Part shown: positions 54,758 through 63,333 of the stretch, piece after piece
Layout of the letters: each line of letters begins with the position of its first letter
Position numbering within the stretch: position 1 is the stretch's first letter
Origin: Pyrinomonadaceae bacterium
Lineage (GTDB): Bacteria > Acidobacteriota > Blastocatellia > Pyrinomonadales > Pyrinomonadaceae
Assembly: GCA_019694355.1 (NCBI GenBank)
Contig: JAIBCB010000002.1
Location: 682,001 to 746,000, forward strand
DNA length: 64,000 nucleotides
Reading direction: 5' to 3'
Notes under the pieces: generated by a model
What the model saw: the letters and a program-made list of their open reading frames with translations, nothing else
Database searches by the model: none
What the model was told of the DNA's origin: nothing
Position numbers and translations under genes: made by a program

Positions 54758-55585
54758 TTATCGGCGTTGACAGGTGCTGCAGAAGTATGTCGAGCGGCCG
54801 CCGTGCGTAATGCGTTTGACGGCGTTCGAGCAGACTTCGCATAGTTCGCCTTCGCGGTCGTAAACTTGCCAGCGGCCGTTCTCAGGAGCGTAGTTGCCGT
54901 TGATGTTACGTGGGTCGAGCTTGCCTTTTTTCGACATCTTTAGAGCTTGCTCAAGCGTGAATTTGATCGCCGCAAAGAGCCGTTCGGCACGCGGCCGCGA
55001 AATGCGATTCGCTCTTACGGATGGATGGATGCCGGCAAGGAACAGCGTTTCGGCGGCGTAGATATTTCCGAGGCCCGTCACCTTTGTTTGGTCGATGAGA
55101 AATTCTTTCAGCGTTCGGCGTGAGAGCTTGAGCGATGAAAAAAGCTGATCGACGTTAAATTCGGGCGAGAACGGTTCGGGAGCGAGTTTTGCGATCTCCG
55201 GTGAACTCGCAAGTTTGTTGGTCTCGACGATCTTCATCAGTCCGAAGTGCCGCTGATCGTCGAAAACAACCCGCTGTCCGTCGGCTAGGTAGAAAATGGC
55301 GTGAGCGAATTTTGGGTCTTCGTCCTCAGCATCGAGAAGCATAAAACGCCCGCTCATCCGCAGATGCACGAGCAGAGTCAAGCCGCCCGCAAACTCGATG
55401 AGAACGTGCTTGCCGCGTCGGCCAACTCCGCAGATCTTTTGCTTGTTGAGTTTTCGAGTAAAGGCCGAAGGCGTTGTCGATGGAGCAAGTTTTGCTCGAA
55501 GGAGGACAGCTTTCTCGACCATTCTGCCCTTTAAAAGGCCGTTCAATTGACGTGCGACAAGATCGATCTCGGGAAGTTCAGGCAT
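54758..55585 (-). CDS. mutM: Formamidopyrimidine-DNA glycosylase
   Basis: Fpg/MutM excises 8-oxoguanine and nicks the abasic site. The 275-residue enzyme has the obligatory PELPE N-terminus (catalytic Pro2 and Glu3), the LRMSGRFML and DDQRHFGLMKI segments, the H2TH region with DQTKVTGLGNIYAAETLFLAGIHP, and a C-terminal zinc finger with C-x2-C ... C-x2-C (CEVC, CSTC). Length is normal. It starts 6 bases after the nucleotidyltransferase stop on the same strand. Confidence 0.96.
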   Translation of the reverse strand: MPELPEIDLVARQLNGLLKGRMVEKAVLLRAKLAPSTTPSAFTRKLNKQKICGVGRRGKHVLIEFAGGLTLLVHLRMSGRFMLLDAEDEDPKFAHAIFYLADGQRVVFDDQRHFGLMKIVETNKLASSPEIAKLAPEPFSPEFNVDQLFSSLKLSRRTLKEFLIDQTKVTGLGNIYAAETLFLAGIHPSVRANRISRPRAERLFAAIKFTLEQALKMSKKGKLDPRNINGNYAPENGRWQVYDREGELCEVCSNAVKRITHGGRSTYFCSTCQRR

Positions 55586-55591
55586 TTGACG

Positions 55592-56632
55592 TTAGACGCG
55601 TGTGTAGTCCGTGAGCTGCGTCTTGTCGCCAAGGATCGCGCCGTTGCTGACGATCGCCTTGCGGCCGATATGGCAGCTTTTGCCGACAACGGAATCGCGA
55701 ACCACGGCACCGGCAGCGATGCGTGTATGCGGCCAGATCACGGAGTTTTCGATGATAGCCTTTTCCTCGACAAGTACGCCTCGGCCAAGGACCGAACAGC
55801 GGATCTCCGCACCCGGCTTTATATTACAATCCGGAGCAAGCCGCGAAACGCTGTCAACCACCGCTGCGGTCGCGATATCCGAACCGGTGTTTTCCGCAAG
55901 GTCGAAACCGCGTATCTTGCCCGTCAGCAGATCGAGATTTGCGGTCAGATACGTCGCCGGCGTGCCGATGTCGCTCCAATATGTGTTGTCGATCACGTGG
56001 CCGAAAAAGGGCATTCCGCGTTCGATGATCTCCGGCATTATTTGAGTTTCGAACGAGCGGTTCTCGCCTTTTGGTGCGAGCGAGAGGACTTCGGGTTCGA
56101 GGATATAGATGCCTGCGTTTATCGTGTTCACGCCCAGGGCCGCAGCCTCTTCGGGCTTCGGCTTTTCGAGGAAGCGTGTAATGGCGCCGTCAGACGTGGT
56201 CTCAACAAGGCCGTAACGCGATGTGTCTTCGACGCGTGTAAGGGTCAAGGTTGCGGTCGCGTTCCGCGCTCGGTGCGTTTCGATGACCGCGCCGAGGTCA
56301 ATGTCGGTCAGAACGTCGCCGTTGACGACAACGGTCGTCGTATCGCAGCCGTCGGCCGCAAAGCGATATGCGCCGCCGGTTCCGAGAGGCGATTCTTCCG
56401 TGATATAGCTTACGCGAACGCCAAGGCCGCTTCCGTCACCCCAAAAATGCTCGATCTTGTCCGGCTGATAGCTGAGCGAGATCGCGATGTCCGTTACGCC
56501 GGCGCGCCGCAATACCTCGATCTGGTATTCGAGGAACGGGCGATTGACGACCGGCACGATCGGCTTCGGTGTGTAGATGGTGAGCGGCCGAAGCCGCGTA
56601 CCTTTTCCGCCTGCTAGAATGACTGCCTTCAT
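55592..56632 (-). CDS. NDP-sugar nucleotidyltransferase
   Basis: The 346-residue protein starts MKAVILAGGKGTRLRPLT, the nucleotide-binding signature, with KPIVPVVNRPFLEYQI, VVVNGDVLTDID (metal-binding Asp) and FLEKPKPEE. The last third (about 245-340) is a left-handed beta-helix with hexapeptide repeats (VVDSVSRLAPDCNIKPGAEIRCSVLGRGV). It resembles mannose-1-phosphate guanylyltransferases and related NDP-sugar synthases; the sugar is not certain. The ATG at 56632 is preferred over one 16 codons upstream. It is in operon with mutM. Confidence 0.88.
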   Translation of the reverse strand: MKAVILAGGKGTRLRPLTIYTPKPIVPVVNRPFLEYQIEVLRRAGVTDIAISLSYQPDKIEHFWGDGSGLGVRVSYITEESPLGTGGAYRFAADGCDTTTVVVNGDVLTDIDLGAVIETHRARNATATLTLTRVEDTSRYGLVETTSDGAITRFLEKPKPEEAAALGVNTINAGIYILEPEVLSLAPKGENRSFETQIMPEIIERGMPFFGHVIDNTYWSDIGTPATYLTANLDLLTGKIRGFDLAENTGSDIATAAVVDSVSRLAPDCNIKPGAEIRCSVLGRGVLVEEKAIIENSVIWPHTRIAAGAVVRDSVVGKSCHIGRKAIVSNGAILGDKTQLTDYTRV

Positions 56633-56691
56633 AGAGGATTCTGACGTGTTTAGAGTAAGAGAAAGACCAATATAAATCAAAATCGTTCAAT

Positions 56692-56756
56692 TTGACCGAT
56701 GTTTCGTTCAACACTGTATAAAATGTTTGACGTTTATTGTCGCAGTCTGCTAATCT
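56692..56756 (+). promoter_or_regulatory. Tandem promoters upstream of the TPR gene
   Basis: TTGACC (56692-56697) with TGTATA (56715-56720), spacing 17, and TTGACG (56727-56732) with TAATCT (56751-56756), spacing 18. Both point to the TPR gene at 56858. The spacer otherwise holds nothing recognisable. Confidence 0.5.
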
Positions 56757-56857
56757 ACTCAGCACGGGTCAATCGCTTTCTTGACCTTCGTGTCCATCCA
56801 ATTCGCAAATTATTACTAGGCGTTAGATCGGCCTTTCCGGTGGGATTTCAGTAAAAG

Positions 56858-58858
56858 ATGAGTTTCGACAAGACAAAGGCGATGCGAAATGCTGAAAAGC
56901 ATGTCGCACAAGGGAAGATTCGACTCGCAATTAACGAGTATCAGGCCGTTGTTGCCCACGATCCGCGGGATATCACGACGCTGAATATGCTCGGCGACCT
57001 TCACGCAAAGACCTCAGATCGTCGGCAGGCGGTCGAATGTTATATGAAGGTCGCGGAACATTATGCGACGCAGGGATTTGCTCAGAAAGCGATCGCGATC
57101 TACAACAAGGTCGCGCGTCTCCAGCCGGATTCGATCGAAGTTTCGAACAAGCTCGCGGAACTCTACAAGTTAAAGGGTTCGCTGAGCGAGGCACGTTCGC
57201 ATTACGAAACTCTTGCCCGGCACTATGAATCGACTGGCAGTCGGATCGAGGCTCTTGCAATGTGGAAGCAGATCGCATTGCTCGACCCGAATAATACGGA
57301 AGTTTGCATCAGCCTTGCAGAATCCTACCTGAAGGAAGGGCAGACCGAAGACGCCGCCGAGGCCTTTGCAGAAGCAGGCGGAAGATTCGATCGCCACGGC
57401 GCTCACGAAGAAGCGGTCAAGGCGTACCTTCGCAGCCTTGAGATCCAACCGGACGCGCTTCGCACCCTGGACGGACTGATCCGATCGTATTCGGCGCTTG
57501 GCAAGGTTTCGAAGGCCGTCGAGTTCCTTGAAGGCATCCTGCAAAAGGAACCTTACAACCGCGACATCCTTTATCTGCTGATCGACTGCCACATCGATTC
57601 TCAGAATACGCAAGGCGCCGAGCGTGCCGTGCTTCAGTTGGTCGAGATCGAACCCGCGAATTATCCGAAGCTGCTTGATCTGATCGGACTTTATCTTAAA
57701 GCGAACGATCTTGATTCGGCGGCGAGGATCCTTTCGATGTCGTCCGAATATCTGCTTGCGGGCGGACAGGCGGAAGATTGCAGCCGATGGATCTCGGCGA
57801 TCCTCGACCGCGATGCTTCGCATGTTCCGGCTTTGCGGCTGTTGGTTCGGTATTGTTCGTGGATCAAGGACGAAGAGGCATTCCGCATCGCTCTCGAACG
57901 CCTTGCGGTCTCGGCTCGTGCAAAGAATGAGGTTGACGACGAAAGATTTGCCTTGTCGCAGCTTGTGGTCGTTCGTCCGTTCGAGACGCAGTTCAGCGAC
58001 CGGCTTGCGGAACTGAAAGCTCTCCATGGTTTTGACGGCGGCGACGTCGATGCGGAACTTCTACGGGCCGGTTTTGATCAGCCTGAGACGCAGCCTGTCG
58101 TGGCGGTCGTAGAGCAAGAGGTTTCGCCGGTCATCGTCGAGCCTCAGGCGGAAGCAGTTCCATTACCGATGCCGGCCGAGCCCGAGCCTGTACCTGTGCA
58201 GATGGTCTCGGAAGTGCCTGCCGCGACGGAAGTCGATGAGATGAAGTTCGCCAAAGATCTTGAGAGCATCAGCTTCTACATCGACAACGAATATCACGAA
58301 CTTGCTACAAAGGCGATCGAGGAGATCGAGACGGAATTTGGCCGCCGGCCCGAGATCGAGGAAGTCAAGAAAAAGGTCGCAGCGCTGCGGAATAAGGCTG
58401 CTTCGAACCACAGCCTTACGGTCGAAGATATGCGTAGCGAGTTCGGCCTTGTGGACGAACTTCCTTCGGATGAAGATTACGACACGAAATATCACACCGC
58501 GATCGCCTATAAAGAAATGGGCTTGACCGAAGACGCGATACGTATCTTCCAGGAAGCGATCGCGCTCGTTTCGCCGCTTGACGGCACTCGCCGATTCTTC
58601 CACTGTGCGAATCTTTTGGGACATTGCTTTATGACGACGGGGCACGCGAGCATGGCCGTTACCTGGTTCACACGGGCTCTCGAAACGCCGAACCTTGATG
58701 ATTCGGAGCGTCACGGCCTTTGGTACGAGCTCGCGATGGCATACGACGCGGCCGGCAATCCGGTCGATGCGCACCGCTTTTACGAGCAGGTCTATACCGA
58801 GAATGTCGATTTTCGCGATGTGGCCAGCCGGGTGCGGAGCGAGATGGCCGTGCATTAG
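56858..58858 (+). CDS. Cytosolic TPR protein
   Basis: The 666-residue protein has no signal peptide. TPR-like helices run from about residue 5 to 370 (MRNAEKHVAQGKIRLAINEYQ, ALRTLDGLIRSYSALGKVSKAVEFLEGIL). A Pro/Val/Glu-rich linker follows at about 405-455, and a second helical TPR region closes the protein (YHTAIAYKEMGLTEDAIRIFQEA, HGLWYELAMAYDAAGNPVDAHRFYEQVY). It is a scaffold-type protein. Function unknown; proteins of this build are common in Acidobacteriota and Deltaproteobacteria. Confidence 0.7.
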   Translation: MSFDKTKAMRNAEKHVAQGKIRLAINEYQAVVAHDPRDITTLNMLGDLHAKTSDRRQAVECYMKVAEHYATQGFAQKAIAIYNKVARLQPDSIEVSNKLAELYKLKGSLSEARSHYETLARHYESTGSRIEALAMWKQIALLDPNNTEVCISLAESYLKEGQTEDAAEAFAEAGGRFDRHGAHEEAVKAYLRSLEIQPDALRTLDGLIRSYSALGKVSKAVEFLEGILQKEPYNRDILYLLIDCHIDSQNTQGAERAVLQLVEIEPANYPKLLDLIGLYLKANDLDSAARILSMSSEYLLAGGQAEDCSRWISAILDRDASHVPALRLLVRYCSWIKDEEAFRIALERLAVSARAKNEVDDERFALSQLVVVRPFETQFSDRLAELKALHGFDGGDVDAELLRAGFDQPETQPVVAVVEQEVSPVIVEPQAEAVPLPMPAEPEPVPVQMVSEVPAATEVDEMKFAKDLESISFYIDNEYHELATKAIEEIETEFGRRPEIEEVKKKVAALRNKAASNHSLTVEDMRSEFGLVDELPSDEDYDTKYHTAIAYKEMGLTEDAIRIFQEAIALVSPLDGTRRFFHCANLLGHCFMTTGHASMAVTWFTRALETPNLDDSERHGLWYELAMAYDAAGNPVDAHRFYEQVYTENVDFRDVASRVRSEMAVH

Positions 58859-58898
58859 AGATAGTTTTCGAAAGAGTGTTTAGCTATAATTTGACGGT

Positions 58899-59195
58899 AT
58901 GGTGGAACGCCTTACCGTCATTTTCTTTATCATTCTCTGCCTGCTGCTTGGGATGTATCTGATCCTGTCGCCTTGGGACGCGTTGTTTGGCCCGTGGGCG
59001 GACAATTATCTGCTCGCGTATGTTGCCGATAGGTCCGGCCTGCCGGTGATCCAACGCGCGATTGCTTCCACCTGGTTTCGCGGAGCCGTGACGGGATTGG
59101 GCGTGCTGAACATCATCGTTGCTGTGTGGGAAATGTTCAGTTTTAATAAGACCGTCGCGATGCTCAACAAGCTCAATCCGACCGATCCGAAATGA
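58899..59195 (+). CDS. Small membrane protein in thiE-thiD operon
   Basis: The 98-residue product has two hydrophobic helices (about 6-25, TVIFFIILCLLLGMYLIL, and 62-82, FRGAVTGLGVLNIIVAVWEMF) joined by a polar loop with PWDALFGPWADNY. The family is not recognised. It ends in an ATGA-type overlap of four bases with thiE, so it is translated with the thiamine genes, but its sequence gives no hint of a thiamine role. Confidence 0.6.
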   Translation: MVERLTVIFFIILCLLLGMYLILSPWDALFGPWADNYLLAYVADRSGLPVIQRAIASTWFRGAVTGLGVLNIIVAVWEMFSFNKTVAMLNKLNPTDPK

Positions 59196-59812
59196 CGATC
59201 GAGCCTCCGATCACCTACCTCATTACAAGCGGCGAACTTACTCAGGAGAATTTCACGTCCCGCTCAGGCGATTTTGTCCGGCATCTCGCCGAAGCCGCAG
59301 AAGACGGCGTGGATATTATTCAGATCCGCGAGAAGGCTCTCTCGGCACGGAATTTGAGCATTCTTTCGAGCCGGCTCGCCGATGAGCTTAAGGGCAGCCG
59401 AACCAAACTTCTTGTGAACGATCGAGCTGACATTGCTGCTGCATCGGGTTGCGACGGCGTGCATCTTACGACGCGTTCGATGAGCGTTGCGGTGGTGCGG
59501 GAGATCGTCGGGGCCGAGGCGATCGTTAGCTGTTCGACGCACACTTTGGCGGAAGTTGAGCAGGCGAGCGATGCGGGAGCGGACATCATTCTTTTCGGGC
59601 CTGTTTTTGCTACGCCCGGAAAAGGTGAGCCTGTCGGCCTCGACGCGCTTGCCGATGCGGTTCATGCGGCCGGAAAGTCACAGTTGATAGCTCTTGGCGG
59701 CATCGACGAGCAGAATTTTATCAAAGCGTTAGATCGCGGGGCGGCCGGCGTTGCGGCCATTCGATCGTTGAATGAGCGAGTCGCTCGCCGCGTAATAATT
59801 GGAGGAAGATGA
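59192..59812 (+). CDS. thiE: Thiamine-phosphate synthase
   Basis: ThiE joins HMP pyrophosphate and thiazole phosphate to give thiamine phosphate. The 206-residue TIM barrel shows DIIQIREKALSARNL, KLLVNDRADIAAASGCDGVHL, FGPVFATPGKGEPVGLD and LIALGGIDEQN with the phosphate-binding loop. The segment after GVHL (TTRSM) departs from the usual GQ-D, so substrate-side details may differ. It overlaps thiD by four bases. Confidence 0.92.
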   Translation: MTIEPPITYLITSGELTQENFTSRSGDFVRHLAEAAEDGVDIIQIREKALSARNLSILSSRLADELKGSRTKLLVNDRADIAAASGCDGVHLTTRSMSVAVVREIVGAEAIVSCSTHTLAEVEQASDAGADIILFGPVFATPGKGEPVGLDALADAVHAAGKSQLIALGGIDEQNFIKALDRGAAGVAAIRSLNERVARRVIIGGR

Positions 59813-60603
59813 ACGAAGATCTGCGTCCTGTTTGCTTGACCATTGCCGGAGTTGACCCTTCGGGCGGTGCCGGTGTTTTGACCGACATCAAGACCTTTGC
59901 GAGGTACGATTGCTTCGGTACAGGAGCGATCACGTCGCTGACATTTCAGAATACGACGGGCGTTTTCGGCTCTGTTTCGCAGTCGGCCGAGACGGTCTAT
60001 CAACAGATAAAGGCAGTGGCCGAAGATATGGAGATCGCCGCCGTTAAGACGGGAATGCTGCCGACGCGTGAGGTGATCGAAGCGGTCGCCGCGAGCATTG
60101 CGGAGTTTGAGCTTCGGAATCTTGTGGTCGATCCCGTCGTGCGTTCAACGTCAGGATTTGACCTTATCGATGACGCGGCTCTTGATGCTCTTGTCGAGAA
60201 ACTGTTTCCGCTGGCGGCCGTCGTAACTCCAAATCTCGCCGAGGCAGAGCGCATCGTCGGAGGCCGGATCGTTTCGATCGACGGCCTTAATTCCGCGGGT
60301 GCGAAGATGCTCGGTCGCGGAGCAAACGCCGTGTTGATAAAGGGCGGGCACTCATTTGAGGATCGGCCGGCGAAGGCTGTGGATCGGCTCTATCGTCGCG
60401 ATGAAACGAAAAAGTTCGAGGCGGAATTTATCGCGGGCGAGCCTGTCCATGGAACGGGCTGTACGCTGTCTTCCGCGATCGCCGCGAACCTCGCACACGG
60501 CAAGCCGCTGTACGATGCGATCGGGGATGCTAAGAGGTTTGTGACCGATTCTATCCGAACGGCAGTAATGGTCGGGCACGGAAATCGGCCCGTCAACATT
60601 TAA
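59809..60603 (+). CDS. thiD: Hydroxymethylpyrimidine/phosphomethylpyrimidine kinase
   Basis: ThiD phosphorylates HMP twice to make the pyrimidine donor for ThiE. The 264-residue ribokinase-fold product has CLTIAGVDPSGGAGVLTDIKTF, TSLTFQNTTGVFGS, VVDPVVRSTSGFDLI and the ATP/anion hole HGTGCTLSSAIAANLAHG with the catalytic Cys-Thr. It is the last gene of the small operon. Its stop codon abuts the stop of the convergent outer-membrane gene with no spacer. Confidence 0.95.
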   Translation: MNEDLRPVCLTIAGVDPSGGAGVLTDIKTFARYDCFGTGAITSLTFQNTTGVFGSVSQSAETVYQQIKAVAEDMEIAAVKTGMLPTREVIEAVAASIAEFELRNLVVDPVVRSTSGFDLIDDAALDALVEKLFPLAAVVTPNLAEAERIVGGRIVSIDGLNSAGAKMLGRGANAVLIKGGHSFEDRPAKAVDRLYRRDETKKFEAEFIAGEPVHGTGCTLSSAIAANLAHGKPLYDAIGDAKRFVTDSIRTAVMVGHGNRPVNI

Positions 60604-61485
60604 TTATTTTGCCGGCGTGAAGATCGACGGGCTTACGTAAGTTACGCCAAAGATAATGCCGGTTCGCGGGCTGTTTCGCGTAATGCCGAATGCCGCAGCC
60701 GTATCGAACCGCAGGTTGGACGCTCGGAATTGAGCTCCGATCCGCACCTGTCCCTGACTTTCGGTTCCGATCGGTGCATTCCGCCGCGTGCTCGATCTGC
60801 CGTTTATCTCGCTCACGATGTTGATGTGGTCGGTAACGCGATAGATCCCCGCAAGGCCGTAGAGGATGACATCATTCTGCGAGAAACGATCGAGCGGTGC
60901 GGACATCAGCCCGATGCCGATGTTGCCCATCAAATTCATTCGCGGCGTGCCGCGAACGACGCTTCCGAACTTTTTCTGCACAATGATCTTGCTGAAGATA
61001 TTGATCTGATTCGTCCCGATACCTTTAGCCTGATCCGTATTCGGCATCTCGAAGCCGAACTTTAGGCCGATCGCCGGAAGATACTGCTTCTCATTTCTGA
61101 GTTTTATTTTTGCGGAGACAAGGATGTCGCCAAAGTCGTGAGTGGAGTTGCCGGTAACGTTCAGCGGGATCGAGGGCGACGTGATCGAATCGATCGAGAC
61201 ATAATCCTGCACGACGCCTTCGAGCTGAAGCTCGACGTTCGGAGCAATGCCCGTCTTTATGCGGATGTTGCCAAGCCGGGTGAGATCGCCTTCCATTCCG
61301 GAGAGGGGAAATCTTGCGTCCTGATAGAAATCGACGCCCGCACTGATCTCAAGGGCACCGGCTGGCGTGATGTCGATGTCATCGGTGAGCAGCGGCCTCT
61401 GCTGCGCCGAGACGCAAAGAGCCGAAGCGAGCAAAAGGATACAAAGGATGACGGGCGTTCTCACGCGAAGTATTTTGACACGCAT
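60604..61485 (-). CDS. Predicted outer-membrane beta-barrel protein
   Basis: The 293-residue protein has a signal peptide (about 1-28, ending LCVSAQQ) and a series of alternating amphipathic strands such as GALEISAGVDFYQD, LGNIRIKTGIAPNVELQLEG, DILVSAKIKLRN, IGLKFGFEMP and RIGAQFRASNLRFDTAAAFG. The strand pattern resembles the MetA-pathway phenol-degradation transporter-like family of barrels, but the match is loose. It starts 21 bases after the purH stop on the same strand. Confidence 0.6.
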   Translation of the reverse strand: MRVKILRVRTPVILCILLLASALCVSAQQRPLLTDDIDITPAGALEISAGVDFYQDARFPLSGMEGDLTRLGNIRIKTGIAPNVELQLEGVVQDYVSIDSITSPSIPLNVTGNSTHDFGDILVSAKIKLRNEKQYLPAIGLKFGFEMPNTDQAKGIGTNQINIFSKIIVQKKFGSVVRGTPRMNLMGNIGIGLMSAPLDRFSQNDVILYGLAGIYRVTDHINIVSEINGRSSTRRNAPIGTESQGQVRIGAQFRASNLRFDTAAAFGITRNSPRTGIIFGVTYVSPSIFTPAK

Positions 61486-61506
61486 CCGCTTAAATTCGCA
61501 ATCGCT

Positions 61507-63066
61507 TTAGTGCCTAAAATGCCTGATGCCGGTGAACACCATCGCGATGCCGTGTTCATCGGCGGCTTCGATGGATTCAGTGTCTTTGACCGAACCCCCG
61601 GGCTGAATGATAGCTGAGACACCAAAGCGTGCGGCCTCATCGACGTTATCGCGGAAAGGAAAGAACGCGTCCGAGGCGACCGCCGAACCTTTGAGTTCGA
61701 GGTCAAAGCGTTCGGCACGCGCCGCAGCGATCCTGACGGAATCTACGCGATTCATCTGGCCGGCTCCAACGCCAAGCGTTTGCACCTCGTTTGCGAAGAC
61801 GATCGCGTTCGATTTCACGTGCTTGCAGACAGACCAGGCGAGCAGAAGCGACCGCATCTCGCTCTCGGTCGGCTTGCGTTTTGTTACCGTCTGCACATCG
61901 CTCTCGGCGATGACGTGAAGATCAGCAGATTGCAGAAGATAGCCGCCCGAGATCTGTCGAACGACGGTCGGTTCGGCCTTACCGCTCGCGACGCGAAGTA
62001 CGCGGAGGTTCTTCTTCGTGCGGAACACCTCGAGAGCATCGGCTTCAAAATCAGGGGCGACGACGACCTCACTGAAGATCTCAATGACGAGTTTGGCAGT
62101 CGCGGCATCGACCGAGCGGTTGAATGCGACGATGCCGCCGAATGCCGAGACCGGATCGGTCAAAAGGGCACGCTTGTATGCTTCGGCAAGTGAAGATCCG
62201 ACGCCGACGCCGGACGGATTCGTGTGTTTTATGATCGCCGCGGCAGGAACGCTAAAGTCTGAAACAAGGCTCCATGCTGCGTCTGTATCGACGTAATTGT
62301 TGTACGACATTTCCTTGCCGTGAAGCTGCTCCGCATTCGCAACGCCGGAACTCGACGCCGTATAGAGTGCGGCTTTCTGATGCGGATTTTCGCCGTAGCG
62401 AAGATCGGCCGCCTTCTTCGCGTTCACGGTCAGCGAAGCCGGGAATGCTTCTGAATCGGCGTCGGGACCGGCCTGCGAAAGATACGCCGTGATCGCGGCG
62501 TCATATTCCGAAGTGCGTTTGTATGCAGCGGCGGCGAGTTTGGCTCGGGTCTCGAGCGAGAGAGAGCCGTCGTTTTCTCGAAGCTCATCTGCGATCTCGC
62601 TGTAAACACTCGCGTCCGTTACGACCGCGACGCTCCGCCAATTTTTCGACGCCGAGCGGATCATCGCCGGGCCGCCGATATCGATGTTTTCCACGGCCTC
62701 TTCAAGCGTTACGTCCGCTTTCGCGATGGTCTTTTCGAAAGGATAGAGATTTACGACGACGAGATCGATCGGTTCGATGTCGTGAGCTTTCATTGCCGCA
62801 ACGTGTTCGTCGTTATCGCGAAGGGCAAGGAACGCACCGTGTATCTTTGGGTGAAGCGTCTTGACGCGGCCGTCCATCATTTCGGGAAAGCCCGTAACCT
62901 CAGAGACGTCCGTCACTTCGAATCCGGCTTCGCGAAGGCTGCGTGCAGTTCCGCCGGTCGAGATCAGCTGCACGCCGAGCTCTGAAAGCACGGCGGCAAA
63001 CTCGCTCAAGCCTGTTTTGTCTGAAACGCTCAGAAGAGCACGTTTTATCTTTATATTGTTGGACAT
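61507..63066 (-). CDS. purH: Bifunctional AICAR formyltransferase/IMP cyclohydrolase
   Basis: PurH carries out the last two steps of IMP synthesis. The 519-residue product has the N-terminal MGS-like IMP cyclohydrolase ([60 protein letters not shown]) and the C-terminal AICAR transformylase with [29 protein letters not shown] and the final [26 protein letters not shown]. Length matches the family. The leader is about 30 bases after a terminator. Confidence 0.97.
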   Translation of the reverse strand: MSNNIKIKRALLSVSDKTGLSEFAAVLSELGVQLISTGGTARSLREAGFEVTDVSEVTGFPEMMDGRVKTLHPKIHGAFLALRDNDEHVAAMKAHDIEPIDLVVVNLYPFEKTIAKADVTLEEAVENIDIGGPAMIRSASKNWRSVAVVTDASVYSEIADELRENDGSLSLETRAKLAAAAYKRTSEYDAAITAYLSQAGPDADSEAFPASLTVNAKKAADLRYGENPHQKAALYTASSSGVANAEQLHGKEMSYNNYVDTDAAWSLVSDFSVPAAAIIKHTNPSGVGVGSSLAEAYKRALLTDPVSAFGGIVAFNRSVDAATAKLVIEIFSEVVVAPDFEADALEVFRTKKNLRVLRVASGKAEPTVVRQISGGYLLQSADLHVIAESDVQTVTKRKPTESEMRSLLLAWSVCKHVKSNAIVFANEVQTLGVGAGQMNRVDSVRIAAARAERFDLELKGSAVASDAFFPFRDNVDEAARFGVSAIIQPGGSVKDTESIEAADEHGIAMVFTGIRHFRH

Positions 63067-63097
63067 TGTCGATCTATTGAAATATAAGAAGGCAAAA

Positions 63098-63131
63098 TAA
63101 AAACAAAAAGAGCGGCTTCACAAGAGCCGCC
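63098..63131 (-). terminator. Intrinsic terminator between the 25-residue ORF and purH
   Basis: On the minus strand, GCGGCT (63130-63125) pairs with AGCCGC (63117-63112) around a seven-base loop, followed by a T-rich run. It lies 32 bases before the purH start, so it either ends the small upstream transcript or attenuates purH. Confidence 0.8.
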
Positions 63132-63222
63132 GGATTCTAGGATCTTTTTCGCGCGCCTGAAAACGTGCGGGATGCGGGCAAATCGCGTCGTAATGGCTGC
63201 TTGCTCTTCGATCTTTCCCCGC

Positions 63223-63300
63223 TTAGAAAAAGAAGCGGCCAATGAACAGAAGGCTCAGCACCAACGCAATTACGTAAATGACGACTTTGATAAGACTCAT
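63223..63300 (-). CDS. Predicted 25-residue single-helix membrane protein
   Basis: The minus-strand frame starts ATG at 63300 and encodes MSLIKVVIYVIALVLSLLFI followed by GRFFF and a stop. It is a single membrane helix with one Lys near the start and one Arg near the end. Its own terminator follows 92 bases downstream. No strong ribosome-binding site is seen, so expression is unproven. It could be a small membrane peptide or a chance frame. Confidence 0.4.
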   Translation of the reverse strand: MSLIKVVIYVIALVLSLLFIGRFFF

Positions 63301-63333
63301 AAAGATAAAATACTCTAATAAAGAGGTTTACCA

